A model generated the notes under the pieces. It was not told the DNA's origin. It made no database searches and saw nothing but the letters and a program-made list of their open reading frames with translations. Below, in pieces: positions 1 to 12,004 of a stretch of 64,000 nt of DNA. The translations under genes and the position numbers were made by a program. Source of the stretch: Ascochyta rabiei (taxonomy: Eukaryota; Ascomycota; Dothideomycetes; Pleosporales; Didymellaceae); the NCBI RefSeq assembly GCF_004011695.2, contig NC_082409.1, forward strand, positions 2,332,323 through 2,396,322. The letters run 5' to 3'. Positions within the stretch are counted from its first letter, which is position 1, and each line of letters starts with the position of its first letter.

Positions 1-3000
1 CTAAGTAGCTAATCTTGTCTAAGTATACAGCTTATAATAGTTAGATTTTTTAATCTATTCTTTCTTAGATAATTTCTATGCTAAGGAACCACTAAAGGTT
101 ATCTCCTCTAGTAGATTTGTAACTATTTTCTAAGTTTCTAATTACTTCTTACGCTTTACGCTTCTTGTCTTTGTAGTACGTAAGTATAATATTATTAATA
201 TAGAAGAAAATAATAACTCTATCTCTAATTAGGCAGCACAGCTTATAGGGTATACTCTGGAACCCTAGTACCTTAAGCGTTGTGGTAAATTCTTTCTACT
301 AGAGGAGTAGGGAGATACAGAGACAGTATAACGCCTTGTTTATTTATAGGATTATTCTAGGCTTTTAGTAGCCTTAAGGCATTTTAATGTAATTCTCTTT
401 TTCTATTATTATATAGACAAACGTGTTTATAACATTATATTATTCTAGCTCTATATTATAGTAAGCTGTAATTGCTATTATTATTTAAAATAATTAGCTA
501 GCAAGTGTGGCTGCGTAAGTGTCTTATAATGTCACATTTTGTTATTTGTTGCCTCTAAGTACTAGTTGCGCCTTACACTTTAGTAAGTGATAGTGTTTAT
601 TAAGCTTATAGGTGTATACCTACATACGGTTAAGGATCTATTATCCTATTAGTTTAATTTTCTTTAATAGTATTTCTAACTAGAATTTTATATCCTAATA
701 ACTTGAAAGGTGTAATTGCTTAGCTTCTTAGAATAATTTACCTATTAGGTAATCCTTAAGCTTAGTTTAGCAAGTTAGCAACGGTAGAAGTTAACTGTAA
801 TAGGGCTTTAAGCCTATAGTATGTATTCTTATTATCTTAGCCTTGTCTATAACTTCTCTTCTATATTGCCTAAAAAAACTAGCTTAGGCTCCTGCTATAA
901 AGGCTGCTGCCTAGGGGACAGTTGTTAAGGACACTTGTTACGTCAGATCTAGTTGTTCTCTAGTAATTAACTGTGTAAGTAGTGCTACAGAAGGTAGTGT
1001 AGATAGAAGTGTTAGGTAATTATCCCTATTCTTCCTTCCTTAGTAGCCTAGTTAGTCTACTTTGTTTTGTTCTTCTGAACGTTCTTTAGCAACATTGTCT
1101 TTATAGAAGGATTCTGTTTCTAGTTACTAGTATAGAGTTGGTAGCTTAATAGTCCTACTATGTGTTGCTATCTCCTCTAGCGACCTATGCATTAGGCTAG
1201 CTTTTAGATCTTTAATCTCTCTAGCAAATATTAACAGTTTGTTAAATACAACGTCCTAGGTACTAGTTACTTTAGCAAGTAATAGTATCTATATTTAGTA
1301 TATATTTAGTAATTAGTATCCTACTAGATAACTGATCTATACCTTTAGGTCTAGGCGATAAAGGCATAATCTGCCTCTGTGTGTATTATTAGTTATTATA
1401 AATGCCTTACAGCTATATGCTTTAAGGTGTGTAAGATTAGGTTTGTATAATAATATTACTATCCTATTACTAAAATTAACTTGCGTAAAGAGTATTTTAT
1501 ATAGTGTTTTCTATTAGTTTATGTAGTTTAGAGTTCTGTTATAGAGATATACTGCAGCTCTTATAACTTCTAGCTATAGTTCTTAGATAAGGTTAGCGTT
1601 AAGTTGTATAGCGAGAGCTTTCTCCTTATTTACGCCCCCTAAGCGTTCTACGCCTCTATTTTGTGCATATATATCTAGTGTAGAAGGCTTAATAATAATT
1701 CCTTATGTTACTAACTATCTTTAAACTACTAGCTTAACAGTTATAATTTTATTGTCCGCCTTAATTGTCCTTACTAATATGTTGTAGTATTTTTTAAGAA
1801 ATAGTATAAATGTTAAAAAGGCTTTAATAATAGATTTTACTGTTTAGTTGTTAGTAAAGTAGAGATCCCATTGCAGGCCTAAGAATTTGTTAGTAATTAT
1901 TAATTAGCTCTTCTCTTTTGTTACCTCTTAAGCTTTATAGGTGTAAAAATTAATACTTAGTCTTTTTTCTAGGCTGTTATCATTTGTGCGTAGGACTTAG
2001 CTTATTTATTGCCTTAACTTTGCTCTTCTGCAGGAATTACACTCTACTGTAGTAATGCCTTTAATGCGTACCCCCTAAGTTTGTTATACAAGGTGTTCTA
2101 CTACTACTAGGCTAGGATAACCTAGTTGCCTGTGCTATAGTGTAGCAGAGGCTCTCTGTAGTCCCTTTTTAGTTTTTAACATAGATTTATGCGTGTAGTA
2201 TAAGGCATCTTACAATTCCTTATACTCTAGTACCTATTACCTAAACATTTTAGTAATAGTGCAGATAATTTTATTGTCTAGTCTTTATAGGGTTGTTAGA
2301 TTTGTCTAAGTATCCTACTATATCCCTTATTGTCTTAGAAGGTAGAAAGATACTAAATTATATAGCAGGTTAGGGTAGACTGCTACGTTATGCAGTGTTA
2401 TACTGCAGGTTCTAGACTAGTTTATTAAACTTAGCTTAATTAATCTGTATTCCTTTATCTACACTTTTAATGTTCTAGCCTAGATATAGTTACTAGGAAT
2501 TAGTAGGCAGAAGTTGTGTATACAGTTAGGGTTATTTATTATATAGTAGTTTAATCCTAAGTTAAGGATAAACAACCTCCTTAGTAGATAGCCTTTAGCA
2601 TTCTTTCCGCCTAATGCTGTATTAAAGACAGCTTTCACATTTGTAACTCTCTAGCCCTTTAGTTATTCTTTAAGTGTTTAGGCGTTAGAGTATATAATTA
2701 TTTTACAACTAGTGTTCTTAGACAGGTTATGCTTTGTCTGCAAATTAGCCCTTAAAATGTAGTGTCTTTCTTACGCTTAAATTTTATAAGCTTATTTATT
2801 GTCTTATTTAGTTTCTACTACTTAGGTGCCTTATCTAGATTAATATAATAGCAATCCTGTATACTATAGCGTTGTCTACATGCAGGGCATTTTGCTCCCC
2901 CTATAGTAGCAGGTCCTTAATCTAATAGCTGCTTAAGTATAGTAATTTTCCTACCTATTGTACATTAATTGTAGAGTCTGCCCTAGTTACTAGATTGCGC

Positions 3001-3735
3001 GCTTTTAGCATGTTAGGCGTCCCCTTTAGTGCTCTAGGAGGTTCTACCCCTTTAGCAAGAAATAATGCATTACTAGCTATAAAGGCCTTGTGTTTCTATA
3101 ATCTAAGAGGGTAATACATTATTATATGTCCTTAGAAGTGTTTTATTATCTCCTCCTAGCTTATACTAGTTACAAATCTACTATTATTTTAGAAATTTGT
3201 AGACTATACAGGCGCATCTTTGTTTACAGCTACTAGGAAGTTGTTTATTATTACATTTAATTATAAGAATTTAGTACCTTAATATACCTCTACCTCTATA
3301 GCTGCGTAGTTGTACTTAGCTAGCTATATGTCCCATTATAAAGTGCTTCTCATTAGCTTAAGAGCTAAGAGGTATCTGTTGTAGGCTTGTTCTTATTTAA
3401 TTTGTTTGATAATTCTTACTATTAATTGCAGGTTAGTAATTTACTATTAGAGTAGTTTGTTAAGAAGACAGCATGTGCGTAGCAAGTGTGGTAACACAGC
3501 TAACTAGATAAACGCAACAATCTGTTGCATGCTGCTTTGTTCTTTCTTATACTTATATAAATTGCTCTTATACTATTTAAGGAGTATCTTATAATATTTA
3601 AGGTCTTTCTTAAAAGCCTTCTAACCTCTAGTTAATAGTTTAGTTAGTCTTGTTAGAAATTAAACGCTAGGAGCTAGCGCGTAGTCTGTAACGACAGGCG
3701 CACGTATAGCTAGTAGTTATAGTGTTTCTTAGACA
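1..3735 (-). mobile_element. Ty1/Copia retrotransposon, RIP-eroded, cut by window edge
   Basis: On the minus strand the remnants follow Copia order: gag at about 3240-3690, a Cys-rich piece reading CPACRQRYSIQDCYY at about 2840-2890, a GAG-pre-integrase region at 2000-2150 (LHYS/LWHRQLGYP-like start, then CNSCRRAK), integrase core at 1600-2000 with a QNRGVERLGG-like end, and reverse transcriptase at 1-450 (INKALYCL). The reading frame is recognisable but full of TAA and TAG where glutamine (CAA/CAG) or tryptophan (TGG) would be expected, so it is dead. The 3' part lies outside the window. Its gag end is part of an inverted repeat with 4065-4553. The family call rests on motifs that I recognise; exact limits are approximate. 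Confidence 0.8.
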
Positions 3736-4553
3736 CTAGATTTTAAATTTATCTTGTCCTAGATGCTGTAGACTACGCATCTAGCATGTAGTTATGTAAT
3801 CTAGCCTGTGTAGTCTGTGTAGTCCCTCAGCGTTATTATAGAGTTGTAGTAGGTTAATTGTGCCATTTTACGTTAGTTGTAGTAGTAAGACTTTTAATTA
3901 TTAGATAGTATAATAAATGTATAATAAGGTAACTTAATAATATTAATAATTGTTGTGTGTCGCTGTTCCCCTGTGTTTAGTGAGATTTAGGTTCTTTGAT
4001 AGTGTGCTAAGCCTCTTGGTTCCTGCTCGATTGTACAGATCCGACCTTGCTAGAGCTTGTTCTATCTGACAGAAACTCTAAAACCACTATATATACGCGC
4101 GCCCGTTGTTACAGACTACGCGCTAGCTCCCAGCATTAAAGTCCTAACAAGACTAACTAAACTATTAACTAGAGGTTAGAAGGCTTTTAAGGAAGACCTT
4201 AAACATTATAAGATACTCCTTACACAGTATAAGAGTAATTTATATAAGTATAAGAAAGAACAAAGAAGCATGCAACAGATTGTTGCGTTTATCTAGTTAG
4301 CTGTGTTACTACACTTACTACGCACATACTGTCTTCTAGACAAACTACTATAACAGCAGATTACTAATTTGCAATTCACAGTTAGAATTAACAAACAAAT
4401 TAAACAAGAACAAGCCTGTAATAGATACTTCTTAGCTCTTAAGCTAATAAAAAGCATGTTATAATAGAAAATATATCTAGCTAAGTACAACTAGGCAGCT
4501 ATAGAGGCAGAGACATATTAAGTTACTAAATTATTACAATTAAATATAATAAT
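3240..4553. repeat. Inverted repeat of two Copia 5' ends
   Basis: The stretch 3240-3735 is matched, as reverse complement, by 4065-4553 with many transition differences. The arms contain the Copia leader and the beginning of gag. The spacer of about 330 bases (3736-4064) has no gene; near its right edge is a TATA-like ACTATATATACG (about 4091). This is the arrangement expected if two elements of one family lie head to head. Confidence 0.7.
4065..4553 (+). mobile_element. Copia gag fragment, plus strand
   Basis: The plus strand at about 4150-4550 reads as a degenerate Copia gag with lysine-rich stretches such as KEDLKHYKILLTQYKSNLY, interrupted by TAG and TAA at glutamine positions. It mirrors the minus-strand gag of the neighbouring element. 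It stops near 4553, where unrelated sequence starts. It has no function of its own. Confidence 0.6.
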
Positions 4554-5235
4554 TCCACAAAAAAGCAAAATTTCGACATAGGGCCCTGCACACCAAAAAA
4601 ACATCAGAATCTATCTTAACCCAGCAAGGATATACTATCCTAAGCTTCCTAGAGCCTCTAGCCGTCTAGTTGCTGCACGCTGCCTAGTTATCCAACCTGT
4701 TCTGTTGCAAAAAAATTCGGATTTACAGAGCACAGACCACCCCTGCAATAGAAATCTTATCTTATCTTATCTTCTTAGATATTATCTAAAAGAACACAAA
4801 AACTGATAAAACATCCTATCTCTACTAGATAGCAACAAGCCATACCTTAGCTTTCTGCTTTTAACCCCTTCTTTCTACTCCTAGAGGTCTAATAGTTAGG
4901 TTAGTAGGAATAGAATAAAGGCAAGATTAGTAAAGCTAAGACTGCCTTTTTTAATGTTTTTTAGCTCTAAAAAGTGGATGGAGACTAGGTACCTCTATCT
5001 GTGCAAAAACAAGCTCTCTTCTAGTTATTTCTTAGTTATTTTATTTTAAAAGGAGAAGGAAACCCCTACCTAGGACTAGGACCCAGGACTATAGAACCGG
5101 AACTACCACCTAATAGAGAGCACTCTCAAAACACAGGGACAATGGAAATAAGACCCCTAAGCTCCCTAATTCCTTTAAGAGAGACATGTACCAGCCTATA
5201 CCTACCCCTAGACCTCTGTCTATACCCTTATTATT
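4554..5235. other. No gene; short CTTAT tandem repeat
   Basis: Non-coding spacer between the Copia fragment and the LINE remnant. The only structure seen is a short CTTAT array at about 4756-4772. The right part may be the 5' leader of the LINE. Confidence 0.4.
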
Positions 5236-6400
5236 AACACTACATTAGTAATCTAATCTAGAAATACATTAACCTAGTATATTTAACAGAACTATAACTA
5301 TACCTCTACCCTCTGCTCCTTCTAAACAACTAGCTAGCAGACCTGCTACGCTAACAGCACCTAGGCTCCCCCCTTTCTAATCTAACATAGCTACTAGGCC
5401 TATAACCTAAGCTCCTATTGCTAAGACAGTAAAAGAAGCTCTATCTATTGCTAGGACAATAGTTATTTAGGCTTCTTCCCTAGCCACCTTAAACAAGGAA
5501 CAATTAAACCTCCTAGACCTTCTTAAAATCTTTGGAGACTATATAGAAAACAACAGGAAAAACAAACAAGGCCTCTCTATCCTAGCGTCTTAAGTATTAA
5601 ATGTTAAAACAGTGTCTAAATTAATTGAAAAAAGAGTAGAACTCCTTTAAAAACCTACCCTAGCTACTAAGACTCCTCCTGTTTAACCTTCTACCTACCC
5701 TACTTTATACGCATCTACAGCTTCAGCTAACCTCCCTAAGAACACAGAATAGCAAACAGTTACAAAGAAGAAACAACCTACTATTATAAAGAACTCCCTA
5801 AGTGTACGCTAACTAGGTCGTACCTTTTACTCCTCTTAAATTACGTAACGCTTTTAATAAGGCCTTTATAGATAAAGGAGTAAGCCTCCCTATAATTGCT
5901 TCTTCTAGCCTAAGCAGAAGGAACAATATTGTTCTTACTACAACACCCTCCTTTACAGCAAAATACCTGCTTAAAAACTAAGTAATTCGGCAAATAGTTA
6001 CTACCTACAAGGAAGCCCTTCTAATAGAACTATGGCACAAAGTAATCCTACACAACATCCCTATGTCTCTAGAAACAAACCAGGACCTAGAGGTGCTTAA
6101 GCCAGAAATAACTACCTTTAACAAAGGCCTAACTATAGTAGGAAACCTATTCTGGCTAACAAGCTACAAAAGGAGATAAAAGTAACAACTAGGATCTGTC
6201 TGTGTAGTGTTTACAACAGAAAAAGAAGTATAACAAGCTATACAGAATAGACTATACCTACTAGGAGCTAGCATAAGAGTAGAGTAATTTATTGCTACAC
6301 CTCCTACTATATAATGCTAAAAATGTCAGCAATTTAGACATATAGAGTGTTACGAGTATTCTCCCTACGCTAGGAGATACCTTAGCCAGGTCCTAGGCTA
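5236..6400 (+). pseudogene. LINE (Tad1-like) ORF1, RIP-eroded and truncated
   Basis: Fragments at 5930-6300 read like the nucleic-acid-binding ORF1 protein of fungal non-LTR elements of the Tad group: RQIVTTYKEAL, then IELWHKVILHNIP, and GASIRVE. This is followed at about 6320-6390 by a damaged CCHC knuckle (QCQQF.HIECYEYSP). Stops sit mostly at former glutamine and tryptophan codons. No endonuclease or reverse transcriptase follows; the sequence changes at about 6400 into another element. The family call is by motif recollection. Confidence 0.6.
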
Positions 6401-6620
6401 AACCTGGGGACCTACTGGCCACACACGTATATAATATTCACAAACCTTAAGACTTATCTAATGAGGATTTGTCTTATCTCTTAAATATTACCCTATTATT
6501 TGTTCTATCTTGCTCTGCTCTATTACCTGCCTACAGTGACCTAACAACTTAAATCCTTATACTCCTCTTAGAACAGGCAGCTAATTAGCAGTAGGGGAGC
6601 AGGAGAAACCTAGCTATTAC

Positions 6621-8160
6621 AATGGCAGGAGGACAACGCAACCTCTACTTAACTACTTGTAACGTAGAAGAGCTACCCCCTTACATTAACCCTAGTTAGG
6701 AGCTAGATGCTTAATAACGCGACAACGTGTTTAGGGTGTTGCTATTGCCTACAGAGCTACTACTTAACCCTTATATTAGGGGTAAGTTAGACGCTACAAC
6801 AGTAGGCGTTATAACACTTAACGTCCTAACGCTACGCGCTATACAACCTACAATAGAATTGCTACAAGCTTCTATCCTGTTGTTGCTAGAAGCACTTAAC
6901 AAGGCAGAACTGTCTAGCGCTACTAAGCAGGAGATTAAAATCTAGTAATAATAATTTAACTAGGCAGTTAAGACCCTATAACAGACGCATGCTAGACATA
7001 TACTAGGTAGCTAACGCCTAGTATTTAATAAGGCTAGCAGGATAATGTAAGTCCTTAATAATGTTTAGCCTAAGCTAAAACTTAGGACAGACAATAAGCC
7101 TCTATTATCCTAGCAGGTAGACTAGTAGATTAAGGATATAGACACAGCGTTCTAGTACGCTTAAGTACTTAACAACTCTATTACCTGCACCTACTAGATT
7201 ATAGGCACTATCTACTATAGTGTCTACTAGGAATTAATTTAACAACATATTAAAAAGGGATTAATCTAGACCTAGGCTAACCTCTGCGCAGAAGAGGAGC
7301 AGCTTGTCTAAGACCTAGTCTTTACACAGTATAAAAACTACAACAAGTACTTTAACTATAAGAATAAGTCTAATAATTTAGTTAATACCTTCCTAATAAA
7401 GGTAAATAAGCAGGAGTCTCTACTGCACTGCAACTTTGTAAAGTTTAAAGACAGTAGTAATAACTATAAGTTTAAGATAGCATTTGTGTAGAGCCTTACG
7501 CCTCCTACACTCTAATATAAAATCTAGTAGAACAGCAGTCTAGAATATATTACTAAGTAGGCAGAGTTTTAATAGGCCCTCTAAAAGGCAGAAACCTTAA
7601 CATTTCCCTTAAACTTTGGGTTGTAGACTAAAGGTACTAGTAGAAACAAGAGACCTCTTTCTTTAGATACTAGGAGAAAATTTAGAAGGCATAATAGTTA
7701 GGCGTTAACCCCCTCTAGGAGCGACACCAGGAAGCACCTAGGAGACCCCTAGCTAATAACTAGTACTGCTAATTTATTAGGCAGAAGATAGAACCCTAAG
7801 GGAAACAACTATTAATAATCCTAAGGTTTACCACAGAACTAGGGACAACAGCCGTAGGGATACTAGCAGCAGGGCTATTAGAGAGGCTGCAGAGGCGGCT
7901 ATTAACATTCCAGTAGCAAGCCAAATCTAGGAAATAGCAAGCCCTAGTTGCTAACCTGTCCTACCTGCAGCTAGGGTTAGAAACTAAGGGGAAGCAAACC
8001 TGCATAATAGTTACGGTCTAGCTTAACAACACTAATAGTAACCCTAGGACTCTCTAGGCCCTATATAACTTAGGCTCTAAGCTAAACCTGATTACAGAGG
8101 TATAGGCTAAGGAACTTAGTATTAGCAGTCTGGGGTTAGGTCTAGGGTCTGATTACGAAC
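6621..8160 (+). pseudogene. Ty3/Gypsy gag-protease remnant, RIP-eroded
   Basis: From the ATG in ACAATGGCAGGAGG (about 6622) one frame can be followed to about 7940 with stops only where CAG/CAA or TGG is plausible. An uninterrupted 72-codon piece is at 6727-6945. The middle is hydrophilic and gag-like. At about 8010-8110, in another frame, comes ALYNLGSKLNLITE, which resembles a retropepsin (D-S-G changed to N-L-G by two transitions). There is no reverse transcriptase, because a Copia element begins downstream. The short interval 6401-6620 is probably its leader. Confidence 0.55.
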
Positions 8161-8690
8161 ACCAACTTCAAAATTCTTAAGCACAATAATTCTTACAACA
8201 TGCTTACGCAGAACTGTAGCAAGTAAGTATTATACTCTTATGCATGCTATAGCATTTAACTATACAATAGCAGCGTTGTAAGGGTACCTCTACCTAGTGC
8301 AGCGCAGCGCACACACAGCCAGTTTGTCAGATAACTAACCTTGCTGAACTAAGTTAGGGGTTTAGGGTTAACCTTAGTTTACTTAGGGGCCAGCGGCACA
8401 CACACATAAAATGAGCCATTAAGACAGATAATTATTAAGCAATTACCTTTATTATTATCTTTGCACATTAAGCATATTATCTAACAATTAAGAGTCTTAC
8501 TAACACTACCAAAATACCCTTTTAATATGTTACTATTAACTATACGCAATTTAACAATAATTCTTATAGATTACATAACCTACACACCTTAGTTACATTA
8601 ACTGCAGACCTGCTGCGCCTCTCTAGACGTATAGGAGAAGATAGACCTAAATCAGACTATCCCTCTAAGGACTAAGCCACAAGTACCTAA
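8161..8690 (+). other. Probable Copia LTR/leader, no gene
   Basis: This interval lies between a protease remnant and the start of a Copia gag. It contains short GC-richer islands (about 8270-8410) within AT-rich sequence. I could not place LTR ends with confidence because no second LTR is present downstream. Confidence 0.3.
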
Positions 8691-10770
8691 CGCCCTAGAC
8701 ATTACTAACTACATAAGAAGGCTAGCCCTTAGCAATAATAAGCAAGGAAACCCTTAGCTTCCTAAAATCCTATCTAAACTTTTAGCTAACAGCCTAAAGG
8801 CATAGAAGAAAGATAATAACTATTAGAAAAGCTGCCTTAAATCCTACAAGATAGCGGATAGAGACTACTACAAGGAACAAACTAACCTAGATAAGGTAAT
8901 AATGTTTATCTAAAGCTTAGTATCACCTTACCTTATAAAGAACTGCTGCTAACTAGGTGATTTAATTTAAATATAGCTTATTAGCCTTAAACATATAGTT
9001 AGTATTAATGCTAAAAAAAAACAATTACGCGCACGCCACTAATACCTAGCAGCCCTTAAACTAATAAGACAACCTAGGAGCTAGAATACCTAGCTCCTTA
9101 AGTATAATTATGCTGCAACTAACACTAAAACTAAGAGTGTTGCTAGAATATATAATATATAAGACACTGTCTAAGACTTCTTAGATTTAGTAAAAAAAAT
9201 AGCGCTAACCTAGGTAATAACATTCCAGGACTATAGCAGATAAGAATAAAACATAACATATAAAGAAATAATAAAACGCTTCTAAGAGTATATAAGTAAG
9301 TACTACCCTAAGAGGAGACAGTAAAGGGGCGCCTTTGCTGCAGGGAACAACTTAACTCTTGCTGCTAGTGGTAAATCTACCCTAGATACTAACAGGGACG
9401 CCTTTTATGTTGTTAAAGACGTATTATCTACTCCTACTACACAGGGAAGTTAGGGAAGACCTTATTAAAAACGGAACTTTAGTTAAATAACTACATCTAA
9501 GCAGTCCCTAAGAGGGGATACAGTAGCAGCTAGAGGAGCAAAATACCCTGCTTATAGACAACGCTATAGACTAGAAGATTACTACTACATCTATAAAGAT
9601 AAAGCACTAGAATAGTTTACCTTATATAATAGAATTGCTAAGATAGTATAATTTAGGATAGAACAAAATGCTAACCTTTAAGATTAGGTTAGATCTGCAA
9701 AACAAGCTTGCACTAAGACACTAGCTATTAAGACATCCTAAACACTAGAGGCACCTCTAGGATAACTACAGGAACAGAAGATATTAATAATTAACATAAG
9801 TCTGGTTAAAGAATTATATAATATAGAGCTACTAAGCTACCCTCTTAGGAACCCCTTTATCCTTAACTTAGGATTAACAATCTATATTATAAACAACAAG
9901 GACTAAATATAAGACCTTACTCTACCTGTATTAAACAACTACCTATAGGCAGGAAACTCCTAGGTATAGATATAGGGATATAGCACTGTCTATCTCTATC
10001 TATTAAACATAAGCCAAATAACTACTCTTAAACTACATAACGTAGCATAGTGCCCAGACATACTTTGCAACCTTATCTCTTTCTAACAACTACGTTAACA
10101 GGGCATCTAGTAGGACACAAAAGGAGATCTAACTTAGCTTAGATAAGTAGACAACATAGCTATTACATCCTTAGATAAACAATATAGATAATAGGTACTT
10201 AGGGAACAGCTATAGACAGCATTTGCAATACAATTAACACAAAGCTAAACACCTAAGACTGCTACTGCTCTGCTATAGCACAAGTAAATAGGGCACCCTA
10301 GAGCTGCTACTATTAAACACCTTATCTAACAATCTTAGGGGGTAAGAGTTAGGGGTATTACTACAGTCTAATGTGATGCTTGCGGACAAGCTAAGACTAA
10401 AAGGCAGAATAGTTAAATACTACAAATAAGTAATAAAGAACTAGGAGAATGTATAGTAATTAACTTCCACTTATATAAAGAAGGAAGCTTTACTAAGGAA
10501 GAGAGCTAATTGCTTACTGTTAACAGGCAATCTAGCTACCTCTAGGACTTCTATTTTAAAGATAATTAACTAGGAAACACAATTATCTACTTCCTAGACA
10601 CTCTTACATAATTCATGTTAAAACAATACAAGATCTAGGTTAAGGTAATTAAGTGTAATAGTGAAATTACTGCAATAAAACCAGAAGTGTTAAGATAGTG
10701 CGCTGTATAATTAATTAGGCTTAAGCCTTCTGTACTAGACACCTAAGCACAGAACAGAGGTACTAGAGGA
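8691..10770 (+). mobile_element. Ty1/Copia retrotransposon, RIP-eroded, 3' truncated
   Basis: The order is gag (8690-9300, including SCLKSYKIADRDYYKEQTNL), a Cys-poor knuckle remnant at about 9550 (YPAYRQRYRLEDYYYI, the cousin of CPACRQRYSIQDCYY in the element at 1-3735), protease region, GAG-pre-integrase at 10270-10400 (HK.IGHPRAATIKHL, CDACGQAKTKRQ) and the start of the integrase (VINFHLY). It ends near 10770 within the integrase, before reverse transcriptase. Stops at glutamine and tryptophan positions show RIP. It is a close relative of the minus-strand element at the window start. Confidence 0.75.
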
Positions 10771-10931
10771 GGGAAAACAGGTATAGGGTTAGACAAACAT
10801 CAAAATTTTAATTTTTAATTTTTAGGGTGGAATAGAAAGCGCACAATTGCGCAAAGAGAACGTCCTCTTCAGAGTTCCAGCCTAAGCAGTGGTTCTTGAG
10901 TTATTGGCGCTGGAAGGGGGTGCTGTTGCGG

Positions 10932-12004
10932 GCGCAGGACACAGAGCGCGCTAGGCCAAGAAGAGTTATTGTTGCCTACCTCTACCTCTAGCGCTACGCA
11001 GCCAGCAACTACTGTAGCTAAGCCTAGAGGGGTAGAACCTTGTGCTGTAAGTTAAACGTAACTTATAGAGCTATAATATAAGTTGTAGTTATAGTACTGT
11101 TAGTAGGTACTACTGCAGCGCAGGACGCAGAGCGCGCTAGGCTAAGAAGAGTTATTGTTGCCTACCTCTACCTCCAGCGCCACGCAGCCAGCAACTACTG
11201 TAGCTAAGCTTAGAGAGGTAGAACCTTGTGCTGTAAGTTAAACGCAACTTACAGAGCTATAATATAAGTTATAGTTATAGTGCTGTTAGTAGGTACTACT
11301 ACAGCGCAGGACGCAGAGCGCGCTAGGCTAAGAAGAGTTATTGTTGCCTACCTCTACCTCTAGCGCTATGCAGCTAGCAACTACTATAGCTAAGCCTAGA
11401 GAGGTAGAACCTTATGCTGTAAGTTAAACGTAACTTACAGAGCTATAATATAAGTTGTGGTTATAGTGCTGTTAGTAGGTACTGCTGCAGCGCAGGACGC
11501 AGAGCGCGCTAGGCTAAGAAGAGTTATTATTGCCTACCTCTACCTCCAGCGCTACGCAGCTAGCAACTACTGTAGCTAAGCTTAGAGAGGTAGAACCTTA
11601 TGCTGTAAGTTAAACGTAACTTATAGAGCTATAATATAAGTTGTAGTTATAGTGCTGTTAGTAGGTACTGCTGCAGCGCAGGACGCAGAGCGCGCTAGGC
11701 TAAGAAGAGTTATTATTGCCTACCTCTACCTCTAGCGCTACGCAGCCAGCAACTACTGTAGCTAAGCCTAGAGAGGTAGAACCTTGTGCTGCAAGTTAAA
11801 CGTAACTTGCAGAGCTATAATATAAGTTGTAGTTATAGTGCTGTTAGTAGGTACTGCTGCAGCGCAGGACGCAGAGCGCGCTAGGCTAAGAAGAGTTATT
11901 GTTACCTACCTCTAGCGCTAGCGCTACGCAGCCAGCAACTACTACAGCTAAGCCTAGGCAGGCAAAACCTTATACTGCAAGTTAAACGCAGCTTATAGAG
12001 CTAC
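10932..12004. repeat. 186-bp satellite array
   Basis: The start motif GCGCAGGAC(A/G)CAGAGCGCGC recurs at 10932, 11118, 11304, 11490, 11676 and 11862, an exact period of 186 bases five times, with a sixth diverging unit. Units differ mainly by transitions. The last third of each unit contains AACTTATAGAGCTATAAT, which is the core of the next array. The unit is a multiple of three but no long open frame is kept. Confidence 0.95.

Noticed and set aside
8355..8385. Telomere-like TTTAGGGTTAACC inside the retroelement graveyard
   Set aside because: A single imperfect unit without tandem copies, expected by chance.
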